Part shown: piece after piece, positions 1-11,200 of the stretch
Layout of the letters: every line of letters starts with the position of its first letter
Position numbering within the stretch: the stretch's first letter is position 1
Source: Oreocharis arfaki
Lineage: Eukaryota > Chordata > Aves > Passeriformes > Paramythiidae
Assembly: GCA_013398015.1 (NCBI GenBank)
Contig: VZRR01014180.1
Location: forward strand, 1-64,000
Length of the DNA: 64,000 bases
Direction: 5' to 3'
Notes under the pieces: model-generated
What the model saw: only the letters and a program-made list of their open reading frames with translations
Databases searched by the model: none
What the model was told of the DNA's origin: nothing
Made by a program: the position numbers and the translations under genes

Positions 1-580
1 ACAAAGAAAGACGCTTGTGCCACTGCGGCAGCCATTCCCTTCTGCATCACCAGCGAACGACTGTAAATCTGTCGGGGCTGTGGGAGGAGAACCAGAAGAT
101 GGCCCCTCATCCCCTGACCTGTTTGATCCCGGAGGGGACCTGGACGGTGTCGTAGAAGAGCTCGCGCCAGCCCGCGCCATGTGGCATCTGCTGGAGCTGG
201 GTCGCGGTGAGTGGCTGGAGCCAGGGGGCCCTTCCTGGTAGCGTGTTCCCTCTCTGTTTGCCCTCTATGAGAGTGTAGCAGCAGCAGACGCTGCGGGGAG
301 GGAGTGTGCGGAGCCATGGGAGCGCGGCACCAGTGAGGACATGGCAGCGAGCACGTGGCAGCGAGAACACGGCAGCAAGCACATGGCAGAGCCGGGGAAC
401 GGCGGCGAAGGCCGCATCAGCTACACAGCGGGTCCAGTGGGGGAAGCGCGGCCGCCCGACCCGTGCTGCTCCCACCTCTCCTGCTACGGGGGGGGACAGG
501 TGGCCCCTTCGTCGGCGGGGGGTGCAGCATTCACACCGCCTTGTGTGGGAGCGGCTGTGGGCTAGACATGTCGTTCCTGC
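1..580 (+). other. CpG-rich block, possible retroviral gag remnant
   Basis: This stretch is rich in CG dinucleotides, unlike the DNA after 600. A + strand frame is open from 17 to 241 (74 codons). Its middle part (around residues 34-48) is an acidic Asp/Glu/Gly stretch of the kind found in the linker after the matrix domain of betaretrovirus-like Gag proteins. That resemblance is weak and rests only on composition and on the integrase and LTR remnants downstream on the same strand. The motif family CAC(A/G)TGGCA occurs at 351 and 379 and recurs in the LTR at 2035 and 2055, which may link the block to the element. An alternative is a CpG-rich exon of a host gene lying to the left: a consensus-like splice donor (GTGAGT) sits at about 207. 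I cannot decide between the two. Confidence 0.25.
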
Positions 581-898
581 AGCTGGTCCGTGGAACTCTT
601 CCGTTGTTTTCGTTATTCAGAATGCTGCCACATCCTGGTTTTTTACCACACCACCTTGTGACACCCCGCATTGTTCTAATTGCTTTTCGTTATGGATGCT
701 CCTGTAAAAATTACGATTTGTAAGCTATCCTTTCAACCAGAAATTAACTGATATGTTTTTTCAAAGTGCTCTTTTCCTGCTTGAAGAAACGGGAAGAACA
801 GCTCCCACCTTGCTGCTTCCGTGATGTGGAAAAGGTTACCACTGGGATGAAAAGACCCTAACTCTCTCATCCTGCAGCAACTTCTGACTCAGGTCTTG

Positions 899-955
899 TT
901 ATTTTTCGAAACCACTTACAGAGNGGCTTTGTATTTTTTGAAACCACTTACAGAG
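899..955. repeat. Short direct repeat flanking one undetermined base
   Basis: About 23-25 bases ending in a shared 15-base core (positions 909-923 and 941-955) are repeated in tandem with few differences, and the only undetermined base of the window (N at 924) lies between the copies. It may be a true tandem duplication or an assembly join at a repeat. Confidence 0.7.
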
Positions 956-959
956 TTAA

Positions 960-1210
960 TGTTAATATAATTGTAATGTCCAAGGCCTGGATTTATATAC
1001 ATTCTGTGAAGAAAAATTAGCAAATTTAGGTATTGTTAAGTCATGTTTTGCTTCTGTTAAAAATGAACTTTATATTTTCACTATATTTCTGGATCCAGAT
1101 GGCGTTAATGCATTAAGTCTTTATAAAGGGATTTAGTTGTAAGATAATTATTTGATGTTACTTATATGCATTCTTTTGATCATATTAATAAAGGTTTGCT
1201 TGTAAGTATT
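960..1210 (+). other. AT-rich 3'-UTR-like tract with poly(A) signal
   Basis: The tract is AT-rich, full of stop codons in all frames, and ends with a canonical AATAAA at 1187-1192 followed by a G/T-rich stretch, which is the usual arrangement of a cleavage and polyadenylation site on the + strand. It could be the 3' end of a host transcript coming from the left edge, or an internal part of the retroviral remnant. No coding sequence is seen. Confidence 0.3.
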
Positions 1211-1559
1211 TTAGGGAAACCCTCTCAGTCAAGGCTTGAGGCTCTGGCCAAGCTCTAGCCCTGGCTGACTGGAGACTATACCATCAGACCCAGGTGTTTC
1301 TGCCCTAAAAGTGTAATCAAGTCACTTGGACTTGCTGATCTGATCTTATAAAAGCTGGACCCTCTTTCAAGGTAAACTTGGAAACGTTGTCCAGAAAAGG
1401 TTCTCCAAGTCCTCACTGTGAAATGGGACTCTCAGTCATTGCAGACTCTGAGTGATAGCAAAGAATTTAAGCAGTTGAAGATACTACCTGGCTTATTTTT
1501 GCTCTGCAAGTGCTTGTTGTACTGCTCATAGTAAGATAAGTGCATGTTACCTTACACAT

Positions 1560-1728
1560 TTTCCTGAATTTGGTAGGTTCGAAGATGTTCGTGTTACAGT
1601 TGTTAAAACAAAATAGGGGGGTGCAGAGATGGGATACACCCTCCACAAAAGCCTTATATGTTCTTAGTTTTTTGAATCGTATTCAGAATGACCTAACCCC
1701 TGTCCAAAGACATTTTGGTGAATCATAG
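1560..1728 (+). pseudogene. Endogenous retrovirus pol, integrase C-terminal remnant
   Basis: The + strand frame around 1560-1726 holds a segment typical of the end of a retroviral integrase core: an LLKQNRG stretch, then TKALYVLSFLNRIQ, then a TPVQRHF segment. In class II (betaretrovirus-like and alpharetrovirus-like) integrases the same order is seen: the Lys-rich helix after the catalytic Glu, the conserved Ala-Leu-Tyr helix with Phe-Leu-Asn, and a Thr-Pro...His motif. The catalytic Asp, Asp and Glu region upstream is not recognisable, reverse transcriptase is absent, and a stop follows directly at 1726-1728, so this is a broken relic with no function. It lies about 150 bases before a polypurine tract and LTR on the same strand, which fits the 3' part of one provirus. 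Host protein origin is unlikely given that context. Confidence 0.6.
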
Positions 1729-1860
1729 GCTTACTTAGAAAAAGATAACTTAGGGGTGAGGATATGCTTGTGTTTCCACAGATTCCAGTCCATGATGGGT
1801 ACCTGCAAGAGTAGTCTGACCAACTTTAGTTACTCTGGCTTCATCCTCAGCTCATGAGGA
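1729..1860 (+). other. Retroviral internal DNA without recognisable env
   Basis: Between the integrase remnant and the polypurine tract there are only about 130 bases. A complete provirus would have the end of pol and the whole env gene here. Nothing resembling surface or transmembrane envelope protein is visible, so env was deleted or the element belonged to an env-less lineage. Confidence 0.45.
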
Positions 1861-1876
1861 AGCTGGGGGAACAAAA
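1858..1876 (+). other. Candidate polypurine tract of the retroviral remnant
   Basis: A mostly purine stretch (GAGGAAGCTGGGGGAACAAAA, with one CT interruption) lies immediately before a TG dinucleotide at 1877-1878. In retroviruses the polypurine tract primes plus-strand synthesis and directly abuts the 3' LTR, so this placement supports the LTR start chosen below. Confidence 0.45.
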
Positions 1877-2356
1877 TGCATGATGCTTGTATGGTTCAGG
1901 CTGTGGGTCAAAAGTGTTCTAATGTTGGGAGTGTTTTGGTTTGTGATTCTTTTTTGTATAAAACAAAAGAGAGGGAGTTTGTGGGAAGAGATGGGATGGA
2001 GTTGAGCTGTGGACTGTGGGATATCCCTGCAAAAGCACATGGCAGCACAAAGGAGCACATGGCAACACAGAGAGGCTTGTCTGCCCCGGACTCTGTGGGG
2101 GGGAGGGGTCACGGGGCAGAGCCCTACAGAGAGGAGCCTGCTGGAAGCTGACAGACGGGGGGACAGTGAGTGATCACCCCAGAGAAGGACATTTGGGGTG
2201 TGCATTGCTGACATGGCAATGTGTGATAGGTCGCTTAGTGAGAATTGCCATGTAAGGAAATACTGTGTCTTGAAGAAGTGTATAAAACCAGCTCGTTCCT
2301 TTGAATAAACGATTCAGATTCCCTGCCGGTCTAGGTCCATGTTTTAATCACCGACA
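1877..2356 (+). mobile_element. Class II (ERVK-like) 3' LTR
   Basis: The stretch starts with TG after the candidate polypurine tract and can be closed at CA (2355-2356), giving about 480 bases, an ordinary length for an ERVK-type LTR. A TATA box (TATAAAA, 2281-2287) is followed within 25 bases by a poly(A) signal (AATAAA, 2304-2309), an arrangement known from class II avian LTRs. The U3 part holds two copies of GCACATGGCA exactly 20 bases apart (2035 and 2055). The integrase remnant upstream on the same strand supports the identification. The exact end is uncertain: another CA lies near 2397, followed by TGGAGCCGGGCAG, which only faintly resembles a primer-binding site. No target-site duplication can be tested because the 5' LTR is not in view. 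Confidence 0.55.
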
Positions 2357-5300
2357 TTCTCCCATCCCCACTCCTGCCTAAGCAGGACAATTGTACATCT
2401 GGAGCCGGGCAGCTGATGGGAACCCAGCATGGCGCACACCAAACTCTGCGGAAGGAAACCTGGCCCTGTTACTCCATTTGCAAAATGCTTGAAGTCTGAT
2501 GCTTTCAGCACAGGAAACATCCAAACTCCTTACACTTTAGGATTTAATTTCCCTCCTGCAGTAGCCTGGAGTTTTCATTTCTCATCCTCTCCTGTTTTGG
2601 TTTCCTTACACTCTTTTCACACCCTTGCCTTTTTTTTTTTTTTTTCTCTTTTTGGCGGCTCCTCAAGTTTCATTCTCTTTTCCAAGTTACACAAGATGAA
2701 TTTAGGACTTCTGCCACTCCTCCCTGCTCATTAGCAGACATAAATTAAAAGCAGAATTAAAGAGATTACTTGCAATGCCACTTGAGACATCCCTCAAGCC
2801 TCTTATTGCTTTGCCATGTACTGTGAATTCTGACCCACCAAGGGACTTTACATTCAGACCTTGCCAAGTGTTTATCTACATCCTGTTAGGTTAGGTTTGG
2901 GGGAAGAGCTCTCATCCTTCTCAGAAGTAAGATAAGATTAAGACTTTGCTGGCAGTTTTCCACTCCTGCATGCAGTTTTGTTGCAAAAAAGTTACCACCT
3001 GCTAAGGTGTTTTGACACTAAGAAGCAGACATGACCCACTTGCAGGAAAAAAACCCCCACGAAACAAATAACTTTTTTTGTTTGTTTCACGGAATTTGGG
3101 TAGGATGTTAGCAGACCTGTACTGGAAACAGCTACCACCTGCAGGGCCCTGGTCAGCCACAGCCTCCCACAGAGACCACAGCTACACTGAGCCAAGGAAA
3201 ATCACTGCACACCAGCCCACCAGCTGAAGAGCATCCTGTTGATTTTTACACTTCCAGAAGACAACCAGCTGAGGATCTGGCAATTTTTATTGCTATGCTC
3301 AGCTGCACCTATCACCTCCCTTCTGTGATCCTGTGTGTCAGGGAAGAGGCTGAGAGAAGTGCCAGTTGCTTTGTGCTCATGGATGTGCTGACATTTGGAC
3401 CCAGCAGCTCAGGGACACTGTCTGAGTGCAATCACAGCTATTCCTGAAGTCTCATGTGATGTTCACAGGTACAGCCTCTGTTGTTAAAAGCTCAGCTGGC
3501 CCAAACCAGAGGGCACAGGGCTTATAGGGTCCTGCCTGTCCCACAGTACCACTCACACCGTGACAGTCTCATACAGATCCAGGCAAGATGTGAAACTGAG
3601 CTCAGGTGCCCCAGGGATGGAGGGCAGCACACTCAACCACCTGTGGGAAAAGAGCAGCAAGAAGGACTGAGAATGTGTCAGGAGATATCCTACCCCAGCT
3701 GGTCACCGGAAAGGGGCTGGGAGTGATGAGGACAGAGCACAAAGCCAGCAGCTCAACAACTGTCAGCTCAGAGCGCCAAGGCACGGTGAGCGCACACGGG
3801 CCATCGCTGCTACGTAAGACACCACATGCCTTAATCTCTCCCAGGGGAGAGAGCCTCGTCCAGCCCAGACTGTTTGTGTACTCAGCTAATTTTGCTGCCT
3901 GACTTTCCACCTACTTGCTCAGCGGAAAACTGATCCTCCCAAGTAATCATCACTATTTCATCCCTGCCCTCGGACCCGAGGCCATGGCATAAGCAAAACC
4001 CTGCCACGCTGTATCAGCTGCACACCCAGTGTCACAAGGGCAACTGGCTCTCCTTGCCGTGCCCCCTTTGCTGAAGCTCCTCTTCCAGGCTGGGCACCGT
4101 GTATGCCAGCACAATCAAACACTGCAGCCCACTTGTTAACCTAAACGAGCCTCCTATATCCTAAAATACCGTTCCAAATCTCCTATGTGACTCCTGCACA
4201 CAAGTCAGGCTGTTCAAGCGCAGTAATATAATTAAGGGAAAAAAATGCCCTGCATACACCAGGGAGTATCCTGAACAGCATGAGCTTAGTATTAGCTCTT
4301 GCTAGAGCGCAGTGAGACTATTTCTGGCTGCTGCCTCCAGTGCTGGTGTCCACACTTGTGAAAAAAAAGAGGTTGTGGAAGTGGAACAGCTTCCAAAAAG
4401 AATTAGGAGAATGAATTGGGAACTGGAAAGCCTGCTGTGCAGACACAGGCTTGAGCGCTCGATTGGTTCAACTAAGCCAAGAGATCATCACGAGAGGACT
4501 TAACCACTCCCTGCAAAAGTGCGGGGAGAAGATTTCTGCTGGCCTGGGACTCTCCTCCAGGGCTGCCCAGATTCCACACAGCAAAGGCAAAGGAAACAAC
4601 TCAGCTTGTGGGTCACTGTAAGAGGGCAAACTAGGCTGGGGGGGCAAGTATTCTGCCCAGGTTGACAGCTCCAGCTGCAAGCCACCCCACCCATTAGGGC
4701 CCAAGCTGTAACAGAGGAGGGCAGATGAGTGCTGGAGATGCCCTGGTCCCCATCCCTGAACCAGCCAAAAAGATGAACCAACCAGCATCACAATACCAAG
4801 GGCACCTACTGACAGCCCACCCTGAGATGTCCCTCTGTAGCTTGCTTTATCTCTTCATTTCACACGTAAGAGACTTGCCAGAGGAGAAGCCCATGTTCTC
4901 AGAGCCAGGCCAATGGTCATTTGGAAAAAGAGAAGGCAGATTATATTGCTTTTAAAATGCAAGTCAGCTATCCTCACTGGATCAAGGGGAGGATCACTTT
5001 GGACAAACCAGCAACCCTGAGAGGTCAGAACAGGCATTCCATGTCCTTCTCCATCACTTTGAAGTCTCACTGTTCTTCCATTCCTGCTTCCACACTGAAA
5101 CCAATTTTGTCAGGGAAGCTCTGCATCAGACACAACTCTCAAACTCATCTGCAACACCAAAGCCTAGTCTTCACTCCTCCCTCCAGCTGCAGCTCACTTC
5201 ACCTTTAAGGCAAGGCTGCCCAGGATGCCTCTTTGAGCTGAGTAATAAATGGCACGGATCTTTCATGCTGGGGCTGTAATCCCATTTCAGAGCTGCATCC

Positions 5301-8090
5301 TGTAGCTGAACGTGCATATGAAAGAGCAGAGACCTCACACCACTCCATGTGGGGACAGGAAGAACTCACTGAGAGCTCATCTTGCCCCTCAGACTGGGGC
5401 ATCCTTTGCACTGTCAACACCCCTGGCACCAGACTACCTTCTTTTTTTAAAGCAAAGGGACACAGTTATTTACATTCCGTCATTAATTCCCCTAATGCCC
5501 TGAAGAGTATTTACTGAGGTTAGCCAAGCATTTGAGATGCTTGCAAAGTACTCTCAAGCTTTCCTTAATAGCTATTTCTGTACAGTCATGTTTTGTTCCC
5601 AATCTCCCACACATCTCTTTGGGCTTTTTTGGTTTTGCTAAAGACAGGTATAAAGAGATGGCAAGGATCTCAATCATTTGAGATAGGAAAAGAAATTGGT
5701 GAGAAAACAATTCTATTTAATGGACCTATTGTCTCCCTTCTATTTTCTTCTCCCTGGCAGTACTGTGAAAAAGCCTTTCTCCTTCCTTCCATCACCATCT
5801 GGAAAGGCTGAGATCATACAGCTCAGACACTTCCACAGTGTAACTTAGCGATTCATCCCGTTGTGAGCTCAAGAGCATCCGCACTCCCCTCTGACATCCA
5901 GCAGCATCCTTGCAGAAAAGTTTTTAGTAGCTGTTCTTCCCAGGCCCACAGAAATCCACATATGAGCATATTTATTCATTTTATATCCCTCACTGCTGCA
6001 TATCTTCTCACAATTTTTTTCCTTTCCTGGTTCTCTCCCTGATGCAATTCTCCAGGGCCACTTCACACCTCCCAGAGCCTCCCATTTTAAAGTCCACTTT
6101 CTACTTCAGTTTCCCTAGGTACAGAATTATTAACCTAAAAATGCAAGAGGGCAAGGTATCCTGGGAATATAAAGCTTCCTACAACCTCACAATGCAAATC
6201 CTGCCCCAGGCTTTTTTTTCCCCACAACAGTCCTTTACTGTTTCATCACAGCTTTCCCATCACCTTCTCCTGAAGGCAGTTAGAACCAATACAAGTTCTC
6301 TGGTGAGCAGACTTCTGTGTGCCTGCAGTGCTGCCCCTCAACATCAGCAGGGTCAATGCTGAGCCATCTTGTCCCCACCATCCACTTGCAGTTGTGTCTC
6401 TGCAGCATTCCCAGAGCCTTCAGCCAGGAGAGCAGCTCCAACACCACTCACACAGTGAGAGGCCCTGCCTGGAAAGATTTAGAGCCTGTGCAGATACAGT
6501 AGGAAGGGGGAAGAAAAAATAAAACAAAACCAGGTCTGGAGAGAGGAAGGCAAGTAGTTGCAGGGCAGCAAGCAGAGCAGGCTGTGTGCTCCCTCTCCAC
6601 TGCCTGAGGTGCTCATCTGCAACCATTCCTGCCTGACTGGTGGAGGTTGGAGCACAAGTGTGGCTTCCAGGCACCACTGCAAAGAAACCTTTGTGAGGAG
6701 GGAGGGGAGACTGGAAGCACCAGCCAAAAAAAGGCTGTTTTGGTTTTGCATGAACTCTACCAACCCTTCACCTTCAGGGACACTTCCTCTCCTTGCCACA
6801 AGTAACAAGCACAGATAATTGAAGGAAAACGTCATTTCCCAGAGCACTTCTGATCCGTATTATCCATGCTCATTGCAAGCTGTGAGGTGCATTCTGGTCT
6901 CCATCAGCTCCGAGCAAACAGGAAAGTGCAGCACAGGGGTAAGGGGCAGAACGGCTGCTGGGAATGCACAAAACCCAAACCAAAACCACTTAATAGCTCT
7001 TGAAGGACTGACAAAGACACGTGGGCTTGTGCTCAGGCCAGGATATCAAAACCCTGGGGCATTTGCACAGCCCAAGTTGCTTCCTTGAGCTTATCCAAGA
7101 GAGTGGATTTAACTGGGCAGTCGTGGGACATCAGAGGCAGAGTTCAATTCTCATCTGTTGACTTGTGTGGGTTTTGTCCTCCCCTCCTTTAGGTTGCCTC
7201 CTAACCTTGGCAACAGTACCTCACTGGTCAATCTAACAAAAAGATGACTTGGGAAAAGGAAGAAGTTTTTCTTCCTTCTCAGTCATTTTCTTAATCTTTG
7301 TGGGGTCTTTTTTCTTTTTTTTTGTGGGGGGGGCGGTGGTTTGGTTTTGTTTTTATTTTTGGTTTTTTGCCATTGCACATGGAGTTAGTTGCTGCTAACC
7401 TTTGGCTGCTTCTACTCTGCTGCCATGGCTGGTTAATTCCTCCCAGGAGGTGACTGGACAGACACATGAGACCCAGGCCATTCATTGTCTCACCCCAGCA
7501 TCTCACAGCTCTTCCCCACTTGGAGAATATATAAAAAGGTATTCAGGGACCATGTTTCACCAGCTCACTGCAGAAAGAACCTATCTATGCTCAGCAGCAA
7601 GGCATTAGACAAGCAGCAAAAAATTAGGTAAGCAAGAAGACGTAGAGGGAAAAAAATTTGCTTCGGCAGCACATTCAAGGTCCCTTTCTCCAGAAGAACC
7701 ATGAAGATGCAGAAGGGAAGCTGCACACAGCCCATGTATTAAAATCAGACTGCATTTTTTCTTAATAGCATTAGTCTCAATCAGGGAAGCAGAATAGGCC
7801 TGGCCAACGTGGACAGAGGGTAGCTGCATATGGAACTGCCCCCAGCAGTGCTGTTTTCCTCTGAGAGATGGTGGGATGCACAGATCTGGAACCGTCACCC
7901 ACCTCTGAGTCATCCCCTGCAGCTGCCGTGACAAATGTGGGGACAGATGGGGAAAGAGTGATGGGAAGCAGCAGTGACAGGCTGCAGCAGCACACCACCT
8001 TCCTTTAAACAGCCTCGCTGCCTGCCTGCAGAATCAGGCTCCTGCTTGCATCATATTCACCCTGACCCAAAAGCCATCTCCCACTCACTC
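2357..8090. other. Intergenic or intronic DNA, no gene recognised
   Basis: I see no coding exon, RNA gene or datable transposon here. It contains a T16 run (2630-2645) and a T/G-rich low-complexity tract (about 7303-7372). Open frames are short, overlap on both strands and show no family resemblance. The + strand is rich in A and C. Confidence 0.6.
7303..7372. repeat. T/G-rich low-complexity tract
   Basis: Runs of T alternate with runs of G, including a G8 stretch broken by a single C. On the opposite strand it reads as A/C-rich. It is simple-sequence DNA and explains the lysine/proline-rich frame on the - strand at this place. Confidence 0.8.
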
Positions 8091-8091
8091 A

Positions 8092-8155
8092 AACCTCACC
8101 TCCCTCCTCTCTTCAGCCCTTCTTGCTCCTTTTCTTCCTCCCCTGCTCCCACCAG
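8092..8155 (+). other. Long pyrimidine tract ending in a splice-acceptor-like AG
   Basis: About 64 bases are almost entirely C and T and end in CACCAG. This would be an excellent splice acceptor for the + strand; a donor-like GGTAAAGT follows at 8221-8228, bounding a 66-base open segment. The segment shows no third-position GC preference and no recognisable protein, and the local strand asymmetry argues for - strand transcription. I treat it mainly as a simple pyrimidine tract. Confidence 0.3.
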
Positions 8156-8229
8156 GGTCAGGAAATTCAGGTTCAGCATCTTCCATTTGTGAATTACGTG
8201 ATTTATACCATCTCCAGCCTGGTAAAGTA

Positions 8230-11200
8230 TAAGGTACTGGAGAGGATCCAAGACTGCAGGAAGCATGTCTGCCTTGGAAAAGACAAGAAACAAAGGAAGA
8301 AGCTGGATGGGAAACTAGATGGGCTCTTCCTTCACCTGGTGCCCCAACCTCTCTTCTCCAAGGTGTGTGATTTATCTCTCTCCAGACCATCTCTGCAGGA
8401 ACCAGGTCCATTACGGAAATTAAAATGTGCTACTGCCAGCAGCTGGCAAGATCAAACCCTCAGCATGCCTGTCCCCTCCAAGCAGGGATGGCAGACACCA
8501 CGGAGCTTGCAGCCAAGCGCAGCAGAGAAGGTGCCAAGAGAAGCTCCTGCACTGCGCCCTGATGGGCCACCAGCTTTGAAGTCTGCTGGCCAGTGGCACA
8601 GCTCAGAGGGCCAGCCAGGTGCCAGTCTGAAGCTGGATTCTGGCACAGCCAGGCTTCCAGGAGCAATGGGAGGGTAAACTCAGACCTGCCATGCCACTGC
8701 TTGCAACCCACAGCATAAGCACACCCGAGGTGTTAGAGGGACATCAGGACACTTCAACACTGAGACTCAGTTTGGGGTAGGGGGAGAAGAAAACCCTTTC
8801 CCTTCTCCCCACAGCTTCCCTTCCTAGGGAAATATCCCCAGTAATAATATGCCTGAACCAAGGGAAGATTCACCTCCCAGGGCAAATAACTAACACTGGT
8901 TAGTTAGGGAGCTGGTGGCTGCAGGTGCTGCTAGAAGGCGTGGCCAGCCAAGAGATCCTTCCCTGAAGGAAAAGCTTCAGTTTCACTCACACAAGAGGAA
9001 CCCTAGAAGAGGCAGCTTGATGTCTCATTGACTGCAATCACATCAAGGTCATTATCATTCCCTAGAAAATCTTTTGTTCATGTATTTCCAAATGATAACA
9101 CAAGAGCATTCAATCTTGAAGACGTCTGTGCTCTGAGCTGGTGACAGCTCTGGAGGAAGCACAGGAATAAACGCCTGGGGAAGTGTATTAGAAGGGCTCA
9201 GAGATGGCAAGGCAGGCACAAACTTCTCCTGAGCAAGATGAGCTCAGTCAGGCATTACTGGCTGAAACAAGAAGAGAGAAATGGAACCCGTGCTGGGAGT
9301 AGACAATTTTCAGGTGCCCCTTCCCAGCCCCATGCAGCAGCATGTTGCTCCCTACACCAGCACTCCTCAGTCCAAGACAATGAAGACACCACCCTGAGCA
9401 GCCCAAAAAACACTGCAAAGGCAAAACCTCACAGCCACACAGCAGCACTTGCACACACGAGCAGCCATAGGAGAGGGAGAGCAGGCCTGTGAGCAGAGAA
9501 ATATTGGAATATATCATAAACAGCCCATGGATTTTTGTCATAAGAAGCAAGGTGGCCCTTAAAAGTCAGGGAATACAGTCCTGAAGGCTCAGATCATCGT
9601 GGCCGCATCAAGGCCAGGAAAGAAAGAAGCCTTTCAACCAAGGGGCCTTAAAACTCACACTGTTTCCTTGATGCAGAGAATGCAGATGATGTGCACAGAC
9701 CTTGGCCTTAACAGCAGGACAAGGTCTCCTTGCTCTCAAGCACCAAAACAGGAGCTTGTTCTACCTGAGGTTCTGCTGGCCTAAGGTCTTGTACAACCAA
9801 AGCGCAGATGAGAAACCACCAGCTTTGGCAGGGGTATCAGACAATTTTGGTTTTTAATTAATTTCCCTCAAACAGACTACTTGCTGGTACTTTCCACCGC
9901 TTAAGGCAAAAGAGGGGAAGTTATCATCTGGACACTTAGAGCACCACCAAGCCAACAATCAGCCTAATCCATCTGATTAGAAGAGGATTTGGAAAAAAAC
10001 AGGAGGGGAGATTTCCTTCCTTCCTTCCGCAGCATTTCAAACAAACGCACTTCGTGCTGTGCCACAAGGTAACCTTTTACCAGGTTGTCCCCAGCCAAGC
10101 CTGGACACAACAGGGCACCGAGCCCTCTATCTGGGGCCAGAGATCTAAATTCTTAAGTGCCTCTGACCATGTCCTGTTAAAGGGATCTCAGCAACCCCCA
10201 CACTACAGCAATATCCTCCTGCACATCACCTGGGAGAGCCTGGGGTGACACCACCCTCGGCTGGATCTGAGCCCTGACCTCCCTGTGCCCTTTCAAACCT
10301 TCTGCACTCTGCTCCCAGCATTGCCATGATACTCTCGCTCCCAGCCACAAGGAACCTGCCAGGATTGCTGATCAGCTGCATGATCTGCTTAAGAGGAGCA
10401 GATCAAAGCACATCAGCCAGCTCCTTTGCAGCCTGTGCCATTTCTGTCCTACACCTCTCAGTTCTCAAGGAAGCAGCAGGGTCAGCCAGGTGCAGGTAGC
10501 ACTGCAGCATGGGCTTACTCATGCCTGTCCCCCAGGAGTTCGAAGATGCTGGAGAAATGTGGCAGCTTTGCAACCAAATGCAAATCCGAATCCCCAATCC
10601 AAATGTGGGGAACAGCAGAAGGGAAAGCAAAAGTACCCTTTGGCAGGTCCCTTTCTCCCAGGGAAGGTCACTTGGGCCAGCAGATGCAGGAAGGCGTCAG
10701 AGTGGGGCTCTCTATCAGCTGTTGACAGCACAGACACTTCATCTTCCACCAGCAGGAACGTCTGGGCAGCCCTGCATATGCTCCTTGGGTACTCTGGACC
10801 ATCACCAAGTGACAGTTCATCCTCATTCTCCCCTCCTTGCCAGCCTTCTGACCGTCCACTCCCTAAATAGCTCGTTTCAAAGGGATGGTACAAGGAACAA
10901 GAGGTTAAAAAAAAAAATCTTCTCCCTCCCTCACCTGCCTGTGCAGCATCTCGGTCTGAGGCTGTGGGTCAAACAGCCTCCTTCAGTTCAAGGCAAATGG
11001 AATCCTGTGATTTTTAAGTGACCATCTGTGACCCAGAGCTGCAGCGTGGAGAGAGTGGATACAGACCTGCATCTTAAGTAGACTGGATTTTATATTACAC
11101 TTACACAACACAGACAGCCGAGAGATCCCCCAAACACTTCACAGCCAGATGTAACAGCAATGTGCAAGGCTTAATGCCATGCAGGGAACATGCTCTCCAC

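Noticed and set aside
2397..2430. Primer-binding site after the LTR (TGGAGCCGGGCAG)
   Set aside because: Match to known tRNA 3' ends is poor, and internal retroviral sequence lies upstream, so the LTR is a 3' LTR with no primer site expected here.
7120..7180. tRNA-like B box (GTTCAATTC) near 7140
   Set aside because: No A box, no acceptor-stem pairing and no cloverleaf could be built around it.
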